64,000 nucleotides of DNA from positions 124,001-188,000 of the forward strand of contig CAVYCE010000003.1 of NCBI GenBank assembly GCA_963766995.1, given 5' to 3'. Shown piece after piece: positions 31,916 through 41,127 of this stretch. The position numbers and the translations under genes are program-made. Origin of the DNA: Bog-473 sp963766995. Lineage in GTDB: Bacteria; Actinomycetota; Acidimicrobiia; Acidimicrobiales; RAAP-2. Each line of letters starts with the position of its first letter. Position 1 is the stretch's first letter. Below the pieces are notes generated by a model. The model searched no databases. It saw nothing but the letters and a program-made list of their open reading frames with translations, and was not told the DNA's origin.

Positions 31916-33015
31916 GTACAGCGACTGGTCGGTTCATCGTGACCGCCGGTGGGAACGTAACTGGCGCGCTGCAGTCTCGACAGTAGGAATGTGGCCAGCG
32001 GGTCGTCGTTCGGTGTGGCTGCCGGCGCGCCGCCGACGTATCGAGTGCCTGATGCGGCGGCCACTCGCTGTTGGCGATCGTTGATGGCCAGTGCTCGGAC
32101 CAGGGCGAAGATCTCATGCCATTCCAGATCATGCACTGGGCGTCCGGCCGCTGCTTCGTAAATGGCCAAGGCCTCTGCTCGCTCTGGGAAGCCCGGCACT
32201 CGACGACCGAAGAGCTCGTCCATCATGCCGTCGAGCCCGAAGTACCAACCCAGGTCCAGCTCTGGTGGACCGAGAGCGGCCAGTTCCCAGTCGAGAATGG
32301 CGACCACGTTGAAATCGTCGTCAAAGACGAGATTGCCCAGGCGGGGATCACCCCACACCACCACTGGTGCGGCGTCGTACGGTGGCGGGGCTGGTTGGTG
32401 CGTTCGACACCAGGCCAGGGCTTCGGTGAGGGCTGGCAGCGGCTCCCCTGCGCTGGCCCATTCCACATAGCTCGTCCAGTAAGTGAGGGCGTCATCGACA
32501 GTGGGACCGTGAAGTTCGGTCAGCGCCAGTGCCGCCGTGTCGATGCGGTGTAGCCGAGCCAACATGCCGATGAGACCGTCATGCAGCACGCGTTGACCTT
32601 CGGGACTCTGTCCACCAATCCACTTGTCGAAGACGGGTGCCGGCCCGGGAATGTGACCGAATACTCGGGGCATGGCCAGAAAGGTGGAATCGATCCACTG
32701 GGTGTCGGTCACGCAAATGGCCGGCGCCGGCGCTGGGATGCCGGCTCCAGCGACGGCGTTCTGTACCGCGGCTTGGGTGGCCATGTCGTAGACCGGAAAG
32801 GTGGGCTCGAGCGGCGGCAAGCGGACGGCCAGACCGGGGTGACCACCGCTCAGCGAGAGGAGCACGGTCTCATTGGCCAGACCGGACGGGGCATGGACAA
32901 TGTCGGTGATTCCAAGGTCACCGGAGGCCAGCGGCACCTGGTCGGGGCAGGCCTTCACCCATCGCGTCAATCCCTGGCGCAGTCCTTCGACGTCGCGCAC
33001 ACGTCCACTGGCCAC
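31912..33015 (-). CDS. APH-type phosphotransferase (acyl-CoA dehydrogenase-associated kinase group)
   Basis: A 367-residue protein-kinase-like fold. The catalytic loop is VVWGDPRLGNLVF near residue 215, with Asp and Asn conserved and Trp where His is usual, a variant common in this group. The metal-binding Asp is in AILDWELAALGPPELDLGWY near 237. Relatives fused to or beside acyl-CoA dehydrogenases (ACAD10/11 type) phosphorylate hydroxyacyl-CoA intermediates; here the target is unknown. GTG start directly abuts the previous stop. It is the last gene of an operon with a nitronate monooxygenase and an unknown gene. Confidence 0.85.
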   Translation of the reverse strand: MASGRVRDVEGLRQGLTRWVKACPDQVPLASGDLGITDIVHAPSGLANETVLLSLSGGHPGLAVRLPPLEPTFPVYDMATQAAVQNAVAGAGIPAPAPAICVTDTQWIDSTFLAMPRVFGHIPGPAPVFDKWIGGQSPEGQRVLHDGLIGMLARLHRIDTAALALTELHGPTVDDALTYWTSYVEWASAGEPLPALTEALAWCRTHQPAPPPYDAAPVVVWGDPRLGNLVFDDDFNVVAILDWELAALGPPELDLGWYFGLDGMMDELFGRRVPGFPERAEALAIYEAAAGRPVHDLEWHEIFALVRALAINDRQQRVAAASGTRYVGGAPAATPNDDPLATFLLSRLQRASYVPTGGHDEPTSRCT

Positions 33016-33501
33016 TTAGGGAAGGTAGACCACCGATTGCCACGTGCCGGTCATTTCCTCGCGGCAGAGCGCCGTGCCGGCTCTCACCCCCCACTCCACT
33101 AGGGCATCATTTGAAGCGCCGACCGGGGCAATGAGCAGCAGCCCTCGCCGGTTGTGATCTTGCTTGACGACCCAGCCGTTGGGTACCTCGACGCCAGCCT
33201 CGGCCAGTCGGGCGATGGCTTTGTTGCCGGTCGGGTGCAGGAGGCCCACGGTCACACCTTCGACGGCGCGTCTGATGGCCTTGGGCGGCATGAGGGTACA
33301 CATGGTCACCGGTGGCTGGCGATTGGTGAACATGGCGAAGGGGCCGGGCAGCGTGGTGGTCTGCTCCTCGTCGACATGGACGCCCGGCAACAGGTTCATC
33401 CATCCATCCCCGGCGTCGATCAGTTGTTGGAGGTAGCCAGTGACCCGATCGGACGTCGGAGGGTAGAACTCAAACTTCTCAACCTGACGGCGCGTGCTCA
33501 C
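33016..33501 (-). CDS. Unknown conserved-looking 161-residue protein
   Basis: A soluble protein with no motif I know. Features include GDGWMNLLPGVHVDEEQ, PPKAIRRAVEGVTVGLLHPTGNKAIARLAEAGVEVP and a C-terminal GTALCREEMTGTWQSVVYLP. The mix of strands and helices is that of a globular domain. It is coupled at both ends: its ATG overlaps the nitronate monooxygenase stop (ATGA) and the kinase start abuts its stop. Coupling suggests that it serves the same reaction or complex as its neighbours. No signal peptide or membrane segment is seen. Confidence 0.75.
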   Translation of the reverse strand: MSTRRQVEKFEFYPPTSDRVTGYLQQLIDAGDGWMNLLPGVHVDEEQTTTLPGPFAMFTNRQPPVTMCTLMPPKAIRRAVEGVTVGLLHPTGNKAIARLAEAGVEVPNGWVVKQDHNRRGLLLIAPVGASNDALVEWGVRAGTALCREEMTGTWQSVVYLP

Positions 33502-34589
33502 GAGCGCAATCCTGCCGTGAGACGCTCGACAATGTCGCCGGCCGAGCCCTCTTCAGCCAAGCGGTATCCCTCCCCGGCATACAGGCTCATGTGCTGGGGG
33601 TCGCCGTGGCTCGCCGCGGCAGCTCGAAGCGGCCGAGTGGCGTTATTGATTTCGGGATAGGCCTTGGGCACATCCACATACTGACGCACCATGTCATTGA
33701 CCAGACTGCGGGCCCGTCGCCCGCTGAAGGCGCGTGTGACCGCGGTCTCGGTGAATTGCGGATCGGCCAGGGCCGCCTTGTAGACAGAATGGGCGCCACT
33801 CTCGGTGCAGCGCAGGAAGGCGGTACCAAGCTGGACTTGGGTGGCACCGCTCTCAAGTGCGTCACGAATGTCCTGCACCGTGGCCAGTCCGCCGGCGGCG
33901 ATGAGCGGGAGATCGGTGATGGCTTGTGCGGCCGAGAGGAGTTGGCGCAGCGGTACGTCCTGCCCGGCCCGGTCATCGTTGACGAAGGCACCACGATGCG
34001 CGCCGGCCTCGGAGCCCTGCAAACAGAGGAAATCCGGTGTATTTGCCGCCGACGCCTGAACTTCCTCGGGGGTGGTGACCGTTATGCCAACCAGCGCTCC
34101 TCTGGCTTGCAGCGCCCTGATGACATCGGCAGTGGGGCAACCAAAGGTGAAGGTCACGACAGCGGGTGGGTTGGCCACGAGCAGCGCCACCTTGGCGTCG
34201 TAGTCGTCGTCGTTCCAGACGGGGCCACCCAGCTTGGCGTCGAGCGTGTCGGCGCGGGGCTGGAGTAGGCCCAGGTAGTCAGCCACCCCATCGGGGTCGT
34301 CGGTGGGTTGGCCCGGCATAAACACGTTGACGCCGAAGGCTTCCTTGGAGGTTGATCGAACGGCCTGCATCTCCGCCTCGACGGTGTCGGGGGTCTTGTA
34401 GCCGGCGGCCAACATGCCGAAGACACCGGCGTCGGCCGCGGCGATGACCAGCGCCGGTGTGGTCGGGCCCCCGGCCATCGGGGACACCACCATTGGCAAC
34501 CGAGCCAGATCACGGAGCCGATCACGACGCTGTCGATCGATGCCGGCCACACCCCACAGTGGCCCACGGCCTCGGGGGATGTCCACCAC
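33498..34589 (-). CDS. Nitronate monooxygenase family (second copy)
   Basis: A 363-residue FMN TIM barrel. Residues 33-45 have MVVSPMAGGPTTP (FMN loop), CLQGSEAGAHRGAF near 197 holds the signature histidine, LIAAGGLATVQDIRDALESGATQVQLGTAFL near 230-260 binds FMN phosphate, and AFSGRRARSLVND near 295 is typical of class I enzymes that oxidise propionate-3-nitronate and alkyl nitronates. A shorter start (GTG at 34550) would fit the family start better; neither has a strong ribosome site. Its stop overlaps the next gene. It is divergent from a nitroreductase gene, which suggests shared nitro-compound or flavin chemistry. Confidence 0.88.
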   Translation of the reverse strand: MVDIPRGRGPLWGVAGIDRQRRDRLRDLARLPMVVSPMAGGPTTPALVIAAADAGVFGMLAAGYKTPDTVEAEMQAVRSTSKEAFGVNVFMPGQPTDDPDGVADYLGLLQPRADTLDAKLGGPVWNDDDYDAKVALLVANPPAVVTFTFGCPTADVIRALQARGALVGITVTTPEEVQASAANTPDFLCLQGSEAGAHRGAFVNDDRAGQDVPLRQLLSAAQAITDLPLIAAGGLATVQDIRDALESGATQVQLGTAFLRCTESGAHSVYKAALADPQFTETAVTRAFSGRRARSLVNDMVRQYVDVPKAYPEINNATRPLRAAAASHGDPQHMSLYAGEGYRLAEEGSAGDIVERLTAGLRS

Positions 34590-34632
34590 CAGGCTCGGTG
34601 CTAGCGCCGCGCCGTCCCGCTACGGTGCCGCT

Positions 34633-35337
34633 ATGGACCTCTTGGAGACACTTCGTTCCACCGGTGCCGTGCGCGAATTCCTGCCCGATCCGGTGGACGA
34701 TGACGTCGTACGGCGCCTGCTCGACACCGCTCGCTTCGCACCGTCGGGTGGAAACCGGCAGGGATGGCGAGTAATTGTGATCAAGGACGTCGGCAAGCGC
34801 GAGGCGTTGCGGGATCTCTATCTCCATGGTTGGTACGAGTACCTGGCCATGGGCAGCGCCGGCGTGGTTCCCTGGGCCCCCATCACCGATCGGGCCGCAG
34901 AGGCCGCGGCGGTCGAGCAGGCCCCGGCATTTGCGGCCGCGGCCGCGGCAGGTGCGGCTGGTGGCGCCTCGCCCGGCTTTGCCGAGTCGCTGGACACTGC
35001 TCCTGCCCTCCTCCTCGTGGTGGCTGACCTGACTGCACTGGCCGCCGTCGATCGAGACCTTGACCGCTACACCTTCGCCGGGGGCGCGTCTTTGTACCCG
35101 TTTGTGTGGAATCTCCTGCTGGCGGCCCGCGGGGAGGGACTGGGTGGAGTAATGACCACCATGCCCGTGCGTCGAGAGGCTGAGGTGATGGACCTGTTTG
35201 AAATACCCGACACCTGTGCCATCGCGGCATTGGTGGTCTTGGGTCACCCGGTGGCGCCAGCCCGACGCCTGCGCCGATCTCCGGTCGATGCATTCGCTTG
35301 GGTCGATCGCTATGAAGGGGCGTCCTTGCCCGCTTGA
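34633..35337 (+). CDS. Nitroreductase-family FMN protein
   Basis: A 234-residue FMN reductase. It starts MDLLETLRSTGAVREFLPDPV with the first FMN arginine in the expected place, ARFAPSGGNRQGWRVIVI near residue 40 binds FMN phosphate, and GLGGVMTTMPVRREAEVMDLFEIPDT with ALVVLGHPVAP is the C-terminal signature. The middle has an alanine-rich insert (FAAAAAAGAAGGA). Such enzymes reduce nitro groups, quinones or enones with NAD(P)H. ATG at 34633 is the first start in line with family length. It is divergent from nitronate monooxygenase, with a 43-bp gap, so they may share control. Confidence 0.9.
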   Translation: MDLLETLRSTGAVREFLPDPVDDDVVRRLLDTARFAPSGGNRQGWRVIVIKDVGKREALRDLYLHGWYEYLAMGSAGVVPWAPITDRAAEAAAVEQAPAFAAAAAAGAAGGASPGFAESLDTAPALLLVVADLTALAAVDRDLDRYTFAGGASLYPFVWNLLLAARGEGLGGVMTTMPVRREAEVMDLFEIPDTCAIAALVVLGHPVAPARRLRRSPVDAFAWVDRYEGASLPA

Positions 35338-35395
35338 GGCGGCGAGGTGACCATCAGGTTGCCGGTGGGCACGCCATGTCGTGATGGAATATGCC

Positions 35396-35752
35396 ATGGC
35401 ACAGAACGTCTTGGGCGGAGAGCTCGAGCCCTGCAACTTCAATCCACTGACCGGCTTCTACCGAGATGGCTGCTGCAACACCGGTGCCGAGGACATAGGG
35501 GTACACACGGTGTGCACCAAGGTGACCGAGGCGTTCCTGGCTTTTTCGGCCTCGGTGGGCAATGACCTGTCCACCCCTCATCCAGAGTTCGGCTTCGACG
35601 GACTCCAACCTGGAGATCAATGGTGCCTGTGTGCCCCGCGATGGCAGGAGGCTCTCGAGGCCGGCATGGCGCCCCCGGTGGTATTGGCGGCGACCCACGC
35701 CTCCACGTTGGAATGGGTGCAGCTCAGTGACCTCACCCACTACGCGATCTAA
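35396..35752 (+). CDS. DUF2237 family protein
   Basis: A 118-residue soluble protein that follows the DUF2237 pattern almost throughout: NVLGGELEPC, LTGFYRDGCCNTG, HTVCTKVTEAFLAFS, GNDLSTPHPEFGF, LQPGDQWCLCAPRWQEALEAG and PPVVLAATHASTLE. Five conserved cysteines suggest metal binding or redox chemistry, but no activity is established for the family. Start candidates are 35381 (GTG), 35384 and 35396 (both ATG); I took the last, which matches the usual MA.NVLGG start. Its stop lies 3 bp from that of the convergent arsC-like gene. Confidence 0.9.
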   Translation: MAQNVLGGELEPCNFNPLTGFYRDGCCNTGAEDIGVHTVCTKVTEAFLAFSASVGNDLSTPHPEFGFDGLQPGDQWCLCAPRWQEALEAGMAPPVVLAATHASTLEWVQLSDLTHYAI

Positions 35753-35755
35753 CGG

Positions 35756-36103
35756 CTAAAACAGCTCCAGGAGGCGTTCAGGAGGACGGGCAATGACAGC
35801 TCGGCCCTGGTGCAACACGATCGGTCGCTCCAGGAGGATCGGGTTCGCTGCAATGGCGGCCAGCAGCGCGTCGCCCTCCACCTCGGCCAGGCCAAGCTCC
35901 TGGTAGATGTCCTCTCCCAAGCGCATCATTTGCCGGGGATCAGTCAGACCTAGCTGTCCCAGAAGCTGACGGAGCTCCTCCACTGTGGGCGGCTGTTCCA
36001 AGTAGGACACGACATGGGCGTCGATGCCTCGCTCTGCCAGGAGACCTTGCGCCGTGCGACACTTGGAGCAGCGCGGGTTGTAATAGATGGCGATGTCGTC
36101 CAT
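35756..36103 (-). CDS. Glutaredoxin-type arsenate reductase (ArsC/YfgD) family
   Basis: A 115-residue thioredoxin-fold protein. The catalytic segment is YYNPRCSKCRTA (Cys12 and Cys15), and LLERPIVLHQGRAVIARPPERLLEL holds the arginine and C-terminal pattern of the family. ArsC reduces arsenate to arsenite with glutaredoxin or mycothiol-linked thiols; the close YfgD group has an uncertain substrate. No arsenite pump or arsenic operon is nearby, so a role in arsenic resistance is unproven. Divergent from the SRPBCC gene, 44 bp away. Confidence 0.85.
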   Translation of the reverse strand: MDDIAIYYNPRCSKCRTAQGLLAERGIDAHVVSYLEQPPTVEELRQLLGQLGLTDPRQMMRLGEDIYQELGLAEVEGDALLAAIAANPILLERPIVLHQGRAVIARPPERLLELF

Positions 36104-36147
36104 GGTCCCGCCAGTGTAGAGAGCACATAAATAGGGAGGTCGTTGTT

Positions 36148-36609
36148 ATGGCTGGACTTGTCGTGACGGTCGAGAAGGTGATTGCTGCACCTGCGTCGGC
36201 ACTGTTCGCCATTGTGGCTGACGCCAACCGGCATCCCGATATTGACGGATCTGGCACGGTGGTCAAAACCAAGGCCGGCACGCCCCAGCACCTGACACTG
36301 GGATCGACCTTCGGCATGTCCATGAAGGCCGGCGTGCCCTATTCCATGGTCAACACCGTGATCGAATTTGAACAGGACCGCCGCATCGCCTGGCAGACCG
36401 TGCTCAGCGGTCCGCTGGGACGGTTGGTCGGAGGGCGCATTTGGCGCTATGTGTTCGAAGAGTCGAACGGGTCCACCACGGTGAGCGAGAGCTGGGACAT
36501 CTCCCAGGACAAGCAGAAGTTCATGATGCAGGGCAAGGGGATGGCGAAGCATGCGACCACCTCCATGACGAAAACGCTGGAACGGTTGGCCGCACTCGCC
36601 GAGGGTTAG
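36148..36609 (+). CDS. SRPBCC (START-like) lipid/ligand-binding protein
   Basis: A 153-residue helix-grip protein. It begins VTVEKVIAAPASALFAIVADANRHPDIDG, the usual first strand and helices of polyketide-cyclase-like SRPBCC proteins, and later has NTVIEFEQDRRIAWQTV, WRYVFEESNGSTTVSESWDIS and a long C-terminal helix. It likely binds a small hydrophobic ligand. GGGAGG lies 9 nt before the ATG. The M20 peptidase follows 3 bp after its stop, so they are probably one transcript. Confidence 0.87.
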   Translation: MAGLVVTVEKVIAAPASALFAIVADANRHPDIDGSGTVVKTKAGTPQHLTLGSTFGMSMKAGVPYSMVNTVIEFEQDRRIAWQTVLSGPLGRLVGGRIWRYVFEESNGSTTVSESWDISQDKQKFMMQGKGMAKHATTSMTKTLERLAALAEG

Positions 36610-36612
36610 TCC

Positions 36613-37968
36613 GTGCCCGATCAGTCGTTCATCGACACAATGTGGGAAGAGTCAGTGCTCCCCACGCTGAGTGAGTACACGCGCATCCAATGTCTCTCCC
36701 CGGCCTTCGACGCCGAATGGTCGGAGCGGGGCGCACTGCTGCAAGCCGCTGAGCTCCTGCGTGATTGGGCGCTGGCCCAGGACGTCGGGTTGTCGGCCGA
36801 GATTGTCCAGCTGCCGGGACGCACGCCGGTGCTGTGGCTGGACAATGGCGGTTCCGGTGACCCGATATTGGTCTACGGCCACATCGACAAGCAGCCACCG
36901 TTGGGCGAGTGGCGGACGGGCTTGGCCCCCTTCGAACCTGTGCGCGATGGCGATCACCTCTACGGGCGAGGTACGGCCGACGATGGCTACTCGGTGTTTG
37001 CTGCCGTCACGGGACTGATGGCGGCGGGTGGTGGTCGCGGTCGGGTGGTCATCATGATTGAGGCCAGCGAGGAGAGCGGCAGCCCCGACCTGGCGGCCTA
37101 TGTCGAGCATTTGAGTGGACGCATCGGCCAGCCATCACTGGTCATCTGCCTCGACTCGAGCGCACTGAGTTGGGACCGCCTGTGGCTGACTTCCTCGCTA
37201 CGGGGCAACGTCGTGATCAGTGTGAGGGTCGACGTCCTGACCGAGGGCGTGCACAGCGGTGGAGCGGGAGGCGTCGTGCCGTCGTCCTTCCGCATACTGC
37301 GGCAGATCCTTTCTCGCATCGAAGACGCAGAGACAGGCGAGATACTGCTGCCGGAGCTCAAAGGCGCGGGCATACCGGCCGCGCACAGAACGAATGTGGA
37401 GGAGGTGGCCGAGGAGTTTCCATCGTTCGCCTTCCCCGCGGTCGATGGCTTACACCTTTTAGGCCAGTCGTCGGCAGAGCGACTCATCGCCAAGACGTGG
37501 GAACCAGCACTGGAAGTGATCGGCATGGACGGAATTCCTGCCGTGCGTGACGGGGGCAACGTCCTGCGGCCGTACACCACGGCCAAGTTCTCGCTGCGTT
37601 TGCCACCAGATGTCGATGCTCAGGCCGCGGCCGCGGCGGTGGTGGCCGTCTGCACGACGGACGAGGGCGCACACATCACCATCGATATTGAACATCCGGC
37701 CAACGGATGGGCCTCTCCCCCATTGAGTGATGCCGTCGAAGCCACCGTGGGACGAGCATCGAACGTGTGCTTCGGTCGGAGTCATGGGCACGTCGGTGAA
37801 GGCGGGACCATTCCCTTTCTGGCCGACCTGCAGAAGGGTTTCCCGACTACCGGCATTGTGGCCACGGGCGTCCTCGGCCCGCATTCCAATGCCCATGGAC
37901 CGAACGAGTTCTTGCATATCCCGATGGCGAAAGCTGTGACGTACGCGGTGGCCGAACTTCTGAGTTAG
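36613..37968 (+). CDS. M20-family metallopeptidase (dipeptidase-like)
   Basis: A 451-residue di-zinc hydrolase. Visible ligands are VYGHIDKQPPLGEW near residue 92 (His, Asp), LYGRGTADDGYSVFAAV near 117 (bridging Asp), and IEASEESGSPDL near 145 (catalytic Glu pair). The lid domain is near 200-330, and ATGVLGPHSNAHGPNEFLHI near 415 gives the last His. Relatives hydrolyse dipeptides or deacetylate amino acids. The GTG at 36613 directly follows the SRPBCC stop. Cytoplasmic, as no signal peptide is seen. The exact substrate is not deducible. Confidence 0.92.
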   Translation: MPDQSFIDTMWEESVLPTLSEYTRIQCLSPAFDAEWSERGALLQAAELLRDWALAQDVGLSAEIVQLPGRTPVLWLDNGGSGDPILVYGHIDKQPPLGEWRTGLAPFEPVRDGDHLYGRGTADDGYSVFAAVTGLMAAGGGRGRVVIMIEASEESGSPDLAAYVEHLSGRIGQPSLVICLDSSALSWDRLWLTSSLRGNVVISVRVDVLTEGVHSGGAGGVVPSSFRILRQILSRIEDAETGEILLPELKGAGIPAAHRTNVEEVAEEFPSFAFPAVDGLHLLGQSSAERLIAKTWEPALEVIGMDGIPAVRDGGNVLRPYTTAKFSLRLPPDVDAQAAAAAVVAVCTTDEGAHITIDIEHPANGWASPPLSDAVEATVGRASNVCFGRSHGHVGEGGTIPFLADLQKGFPTTGIVATGVLGPHSNAHGPNEFLHIPMAKAVTYAVAELLS

Positions 37969-37979
37969 CTGCGTGCGTG

Positions 37980-38009
37980 CCCGTGCGCGCCCGTACATGC
38001 CCGTGCGCG
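37980..38009 (+). repeat. Three 10-bp tandem repeats after the M20 gene
   Basis: Three units of the form CCCGTRCRYG begin at 37980, 37990 and 38000, preceded by GCGTGCGTG. They lie in the 175-bp interval before the Ig-like protein gene, which otherwise shows nothing I recognise. Confidence 0.7.
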
Positions 38010-38143
38010 CTCAAGCCGCACAGTTGGTACACAGACAAGACACCAGCAACGCCCATTGGCGTTGACGCGCCGTGAAATGTCGAGGCCCAAACGATTGTTT
38101 ACGAGTTACCGTGCGCGAAGACGAACGATCAGGAGCGGGTCAT

Positions 38144-39736
38144 ATGCGCATGTATGCAGTGAAGGGCTTGTTAGGTCTTGCACTGGTAGTCGGCGTCGGG
38201 GGCTTCATCGGCACCACGCCAGCTGGTGCCATTTTCCCCACGCTCACAATGACTTCTTCTCCCAGTAGCGGTCCTCCCGGCACTGCGATTGCCGTATCGG
38301 GTCTGTGCAATCAGGACGTCCCTGGTTCACCATTCCCACCGGAATACCAAGGCGTCGGTGCCACACAGGCATTGGTCTCGTTGGTAGTCGCCAGCACGGG
38401 AGTTCCTGTCGCTTATGTCACCATTCCCGTCGGCTCCAACGGTCAGTCATGGGCCGGCACCTTCACGGTGCCCCTCGGAACCGCCGGGGGCCAGTACTAC
38501 CTCGATGCCGAATGTTTGACGGTCACCAATCAGCCCAGCGGTGACGCCCCGTACACATCCAACAACTTCACGGTACAGGGCACTCTGACGGCCACCTTGG
38601 ACGTGACGTGGACAGCCAACCCAAGTCAGTACTCGCAAGCAGTGGCCTTCACTGCCACCGCCACCGGTCCATCAGGTGATCCGGCGCCGACAGGGAACAG
38701 CTCGTTCCTTTTCGATGGCAACTATCAGGCCGTGACGCAAGAATCCAACGGCTCGTACGAAGGGACGGTCCCCCAGTCCCTGCTCACGCTCGGCGGTCAT
38801 TCCTTAACCTGGACGTACCCCGGCGACTACAACTACGCACCGGAAACGAGTGCATTCACGCAAACGGTGAATGAGACACCCATCAACATTGCCTTCGTCA
38901 CTCCGTTGGCGAGCGCGCCCTATGGGCAGACGGTCACGTACTCAATCAAAGAGACCTACGCCACACCCGCCGCCGGTCTGCCCACGTATCCGCAAGCTCC
39001 GCTTGAAATCACCGAGGGTGCCGGCAACGCCATAGGTCAAGGCACTCCCAATGCCGGCACCAACGTCGCCTCCGTCCCGATTAGTGACCTGGCCCCTGGT
39101 CCGTATGAACTGACTGCCTCTACCCAAGGCATCGAATTTGGTCCGGCGTCGGCCAATGTCGGACTGTCGGTAACACCGACCACCTCGACCACGGTGTCAT
39201 CCTCGGCCAACCCCTCACCTCCGGGTCAGAGTGTCACGTTCGTGGCGCAGGTGAAGGCCGTTGCACCGGCCACGGGTACACCGAGTGGGTTGGTCCAGCT
39301 GTCGATCGACGGCGCTCCAGTTGGTTCGGCCGAATCCCTCAACAGCGGTGTTGCGATTTTCCCCGCCGTGTCGACCATGGCGGCGGGCTCCCATGTCATT
39401 TCAGTCAGATACAGCGGTTCGGGGGCGACGTACAGCGGGAGCACAGGCCAGTTGGTCGAAACAGTGCAATTGGCACAGCCCATTCTCAATGCTGACCCGA
39501 TCTATTCGAGTCTGCCGAATCTCGAAGCCCAGCTGTCGTATGCCGGGCACGCCATTTCCGGGGCAACGCTGACCTTTAGTACCCCGTCGGGCAGCGTCAT
39601 CTGCAGTGGCGTCACGGGAACGGGTGGGACTGCCACCTGCCCCGGTGCGGCACGTGCCGTGCTCTCCCTCGGATATGTCGTGCACTTCGCCGGCAATGCC
39701 AGCTACCTGCCAGGCTCGGCCAGCGGGTCGTTGTAG
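38144..39736 (+). CDS. Secreted protein with repeated Ig-like (Big_3-type) domains
   Basis: A 530-residue exported protein. Residues 1-30 are a Sec signal peptide (basic MRMYAVKG, hydrophobic core, cleavage near TPAGA). The rest is beta-rich: a first domain to about 165, then Ig-like repeats near 175-265, 265-355, 360-440 and 445-530. The third has the classic pattern TVSSSANPSPPGQSVTFVAQV, TGTPSGLVQLSIDGAPVGS and GSHVISVRYSGSGATYSGS. Such domains serve as surface stalks or adhesins. No sortase motif or C-terminal membrane anchor is seen. The ATG at 38144 follows AGGAGCGGG; an earlier open stretch from 38072 would spoil the signal peptide. Confidence 0.85.
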   Translation: MRMYAVKGLLGLALVVGVGGFIGTTPAGAIFPTLTMTSSPSSGPPGTAIAVSGLCNQDVPGSPFPPEYQGVGATQALVSLVVASTGVPVAYVTIPVGSNGQSWAGTFTVPLGTAGGQYYLDAECLTVTNQPSGDAPYTSNNFTVQGTLTATLDVTWTANPSQYSQAVAFTATATGPSGDPAPTGNSSFLFDGNYQAVTQESNGSYEGTVPQSLLTLGGHSLTWTYPGDYNYAPETSAFTQTVNETPINIAFVTPLASAPYGQTVTYSIKETYATPAAGLPTYPQAPLEITEGAGNAIGQGTPNAGTNVASVPISDLAPGPYELTASTQGIEFGPASANVGLSVTPTTSTTVSSSANPSPPGQSVTFVAQVKAVAPATGTPSGLVQLSIDGAPVGSAESLNSGVAIFPAVSTMAAGSHVISVRYSGSGATYSGSTGQLVETVQLAQPILNADPIYSSLPNLEAQLSYAGHAISGATLTFSTPSGSVICSGVTGTGGTATCPGAARAVLSLGYVVHFAGNASYLPGSASGSL

Positions 39737-39825
39737 TGGCGGCAGAGTAACGGCGGCGGACGTCATCCCTAGGCCAGTCACGTGTCGTATGCGGTGACGA
39801 ATCGGCTCAACTAGCTTGCCGAACC

Positions 39826-41127
39826 ATGTCATGGGAGTTCTCGACCGACCCTGAATTTCAAAAAGAGCTGGACTGGATGAACACCTTCGTTCGGGAGGAG
39901 GTGGAACCCCTCGACCTGTTGTGGGGTGATCAGACCTTTCACCCCCTCGACGACCAGCTGCGCTCCATCATCGATCCGCTCAAGGATCAGGTGCGCGCTC
40001 GTGGCCTGTGGGCCTGTCACCTCGGGCCCGAGCTGGGCGGACAGGGATACGGGCAACTCAAGCTGTCGCTGATGAATGAAATTCTGGGGCGCTCCCAGTG
40101 GGCCTCGCAGATCTTTGGCACGCAGGCGCCCGATACGGGCAACGCCGAAATCATTGCCCACTACGGCACCGAGGAGCAGAAGGAGCGCTACCTCAAACCG
40201 CTCCTCAGTGGCGAGTTGTTCTCCAGCTACTCCATGACCGAGCCCCAGGGCGGTTCAGACCCTTCACTTTTCGAGACCACCGTCGTACGAGACGGCGACG
40301 AGTGGGTCATTAACGGGTGGAAGTTCTTCTCTTCCAATGCTCGGACGTCATCCTTTCTCATTGTGATGGCGCTGACCGATACCGAGACCGACGTGTACCA
40401 CGGCATGTCGATGTTCCTGGTGCCCACCGATACACCGGGCGTGGAATTCGAGCGACACATCGGGCTCATGGGTGAGGCCCGGGGCGAAGGCATGCACGCA
40501 CTCATCCACTACAACGACGTCCGCGTGCCGGCCGAGGGTTTGCTGGGCGGCGAGGGTCAAGCCTTCGCCATTGCGCAAACCCGCCTTGGTGGCGGCCGAG
40601 TCCATCACGCCATGCGAACCCTGGGCATGGCGCAGAAGGCGCTCGACATGATGTGTGAGCGAGCCATCAGCCGCAAGACCCGCGACGGCACCCTGGCCGG
40701 CAAGCAGTCCGTGCAGGATGCGGTGGCCGACTCCTACATTGAGCTGACCCAGTTCCGCCTGTTCGTCTTGTATGTGGCCTGGAGCATCGATCAGACCCAC
40801 GACGCCAAGGCGGTCCGCAAGGACATCGCCGCTATCAAGGTGCTGACGCCGCAGGTGCTCCACAACGTGGTGCAGCGCTGCATCCAGATTCACGGCGCCT
40901 TGGGCGTGTCGAATGAACTTCCACTCGGTGGACTGTGGGTGGCCGCAGCGGTGATGGGCTTGGTGGACGGACCGACCGAGGTGCACCGCACCACGGTGGA
41001 CCGCCAAGTCCTGAAGGGTTACCAGCCGGTGGAGGGGCTGTGGCCGTCCGAGCACCTACCGGCCCGACGGGTCGCGGCCGAGGCCAAGTTCGGTGTCTAT
41101 CTCGAACATGAGGTGGGCAATCTGTGA
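39826..41127 (+). CDS. Acyl-CoA dehydrogenase (FadE-like)
   Basis: A 433-residue FAD enzyme that introduces a double bond into an acyl-CoA. The N-terminal helical domain is followed by YSMTEPQGGSDPS near residue 137 and WVINGWKFFSSNA near 162 (FAD and substrate strands), RLGGGRVHHAMRTLGMAQKALD near 250, and the C-terminal IQIHGALGVSNE and DGPTEVHRTTVDRQVL. The TEVHR glutamate stands at the usual catalytic or FAD-contact place for this subgroup. First of four overlapping genes; the next start overlaps its stop (GTGA). With the APH-like kinase it resembles split ACAD11-type systems that handle 4-hydroxy acids. Confidence 0.93.
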   Translation: MSWEFSTDPEFQKELDWMNTFVREEVEPLDLLWGDQTFHPLDDQLRSIIDPLKDQVRARGLWACHLGPELGGQGYGQLKLSLMNEILGRSQWASQIFGTQAPDTGNAEIIAHYGTEEQKERYLKPLLSGELFSSYSMTEPQGGSDPSLFETTVVRDGDEWVINGWKFFSSNARTSSFLIVMALTDTETDVYHGMSMFLVPTDTPGVEFERHIGLMGEARGEGMHALIHYNDVRVPAEGLLGGEGQAFAIAQTRLGGGRVHHAMRTLGMAQKALDMMCERAISRKTRDGTLAGKQSVQDAVADSYIELTQFRLFVLYVAWSIDQTHDAKAVRKDIAAIKVLTPQVLHNVVQRCIQIHGALGVSNELPLGGLWVAAAVMGLVDGPTEVHRTTVDRQVLKGYQPVEGLWPSEHLPARRVAAEAKFGVYLEHEVGNL

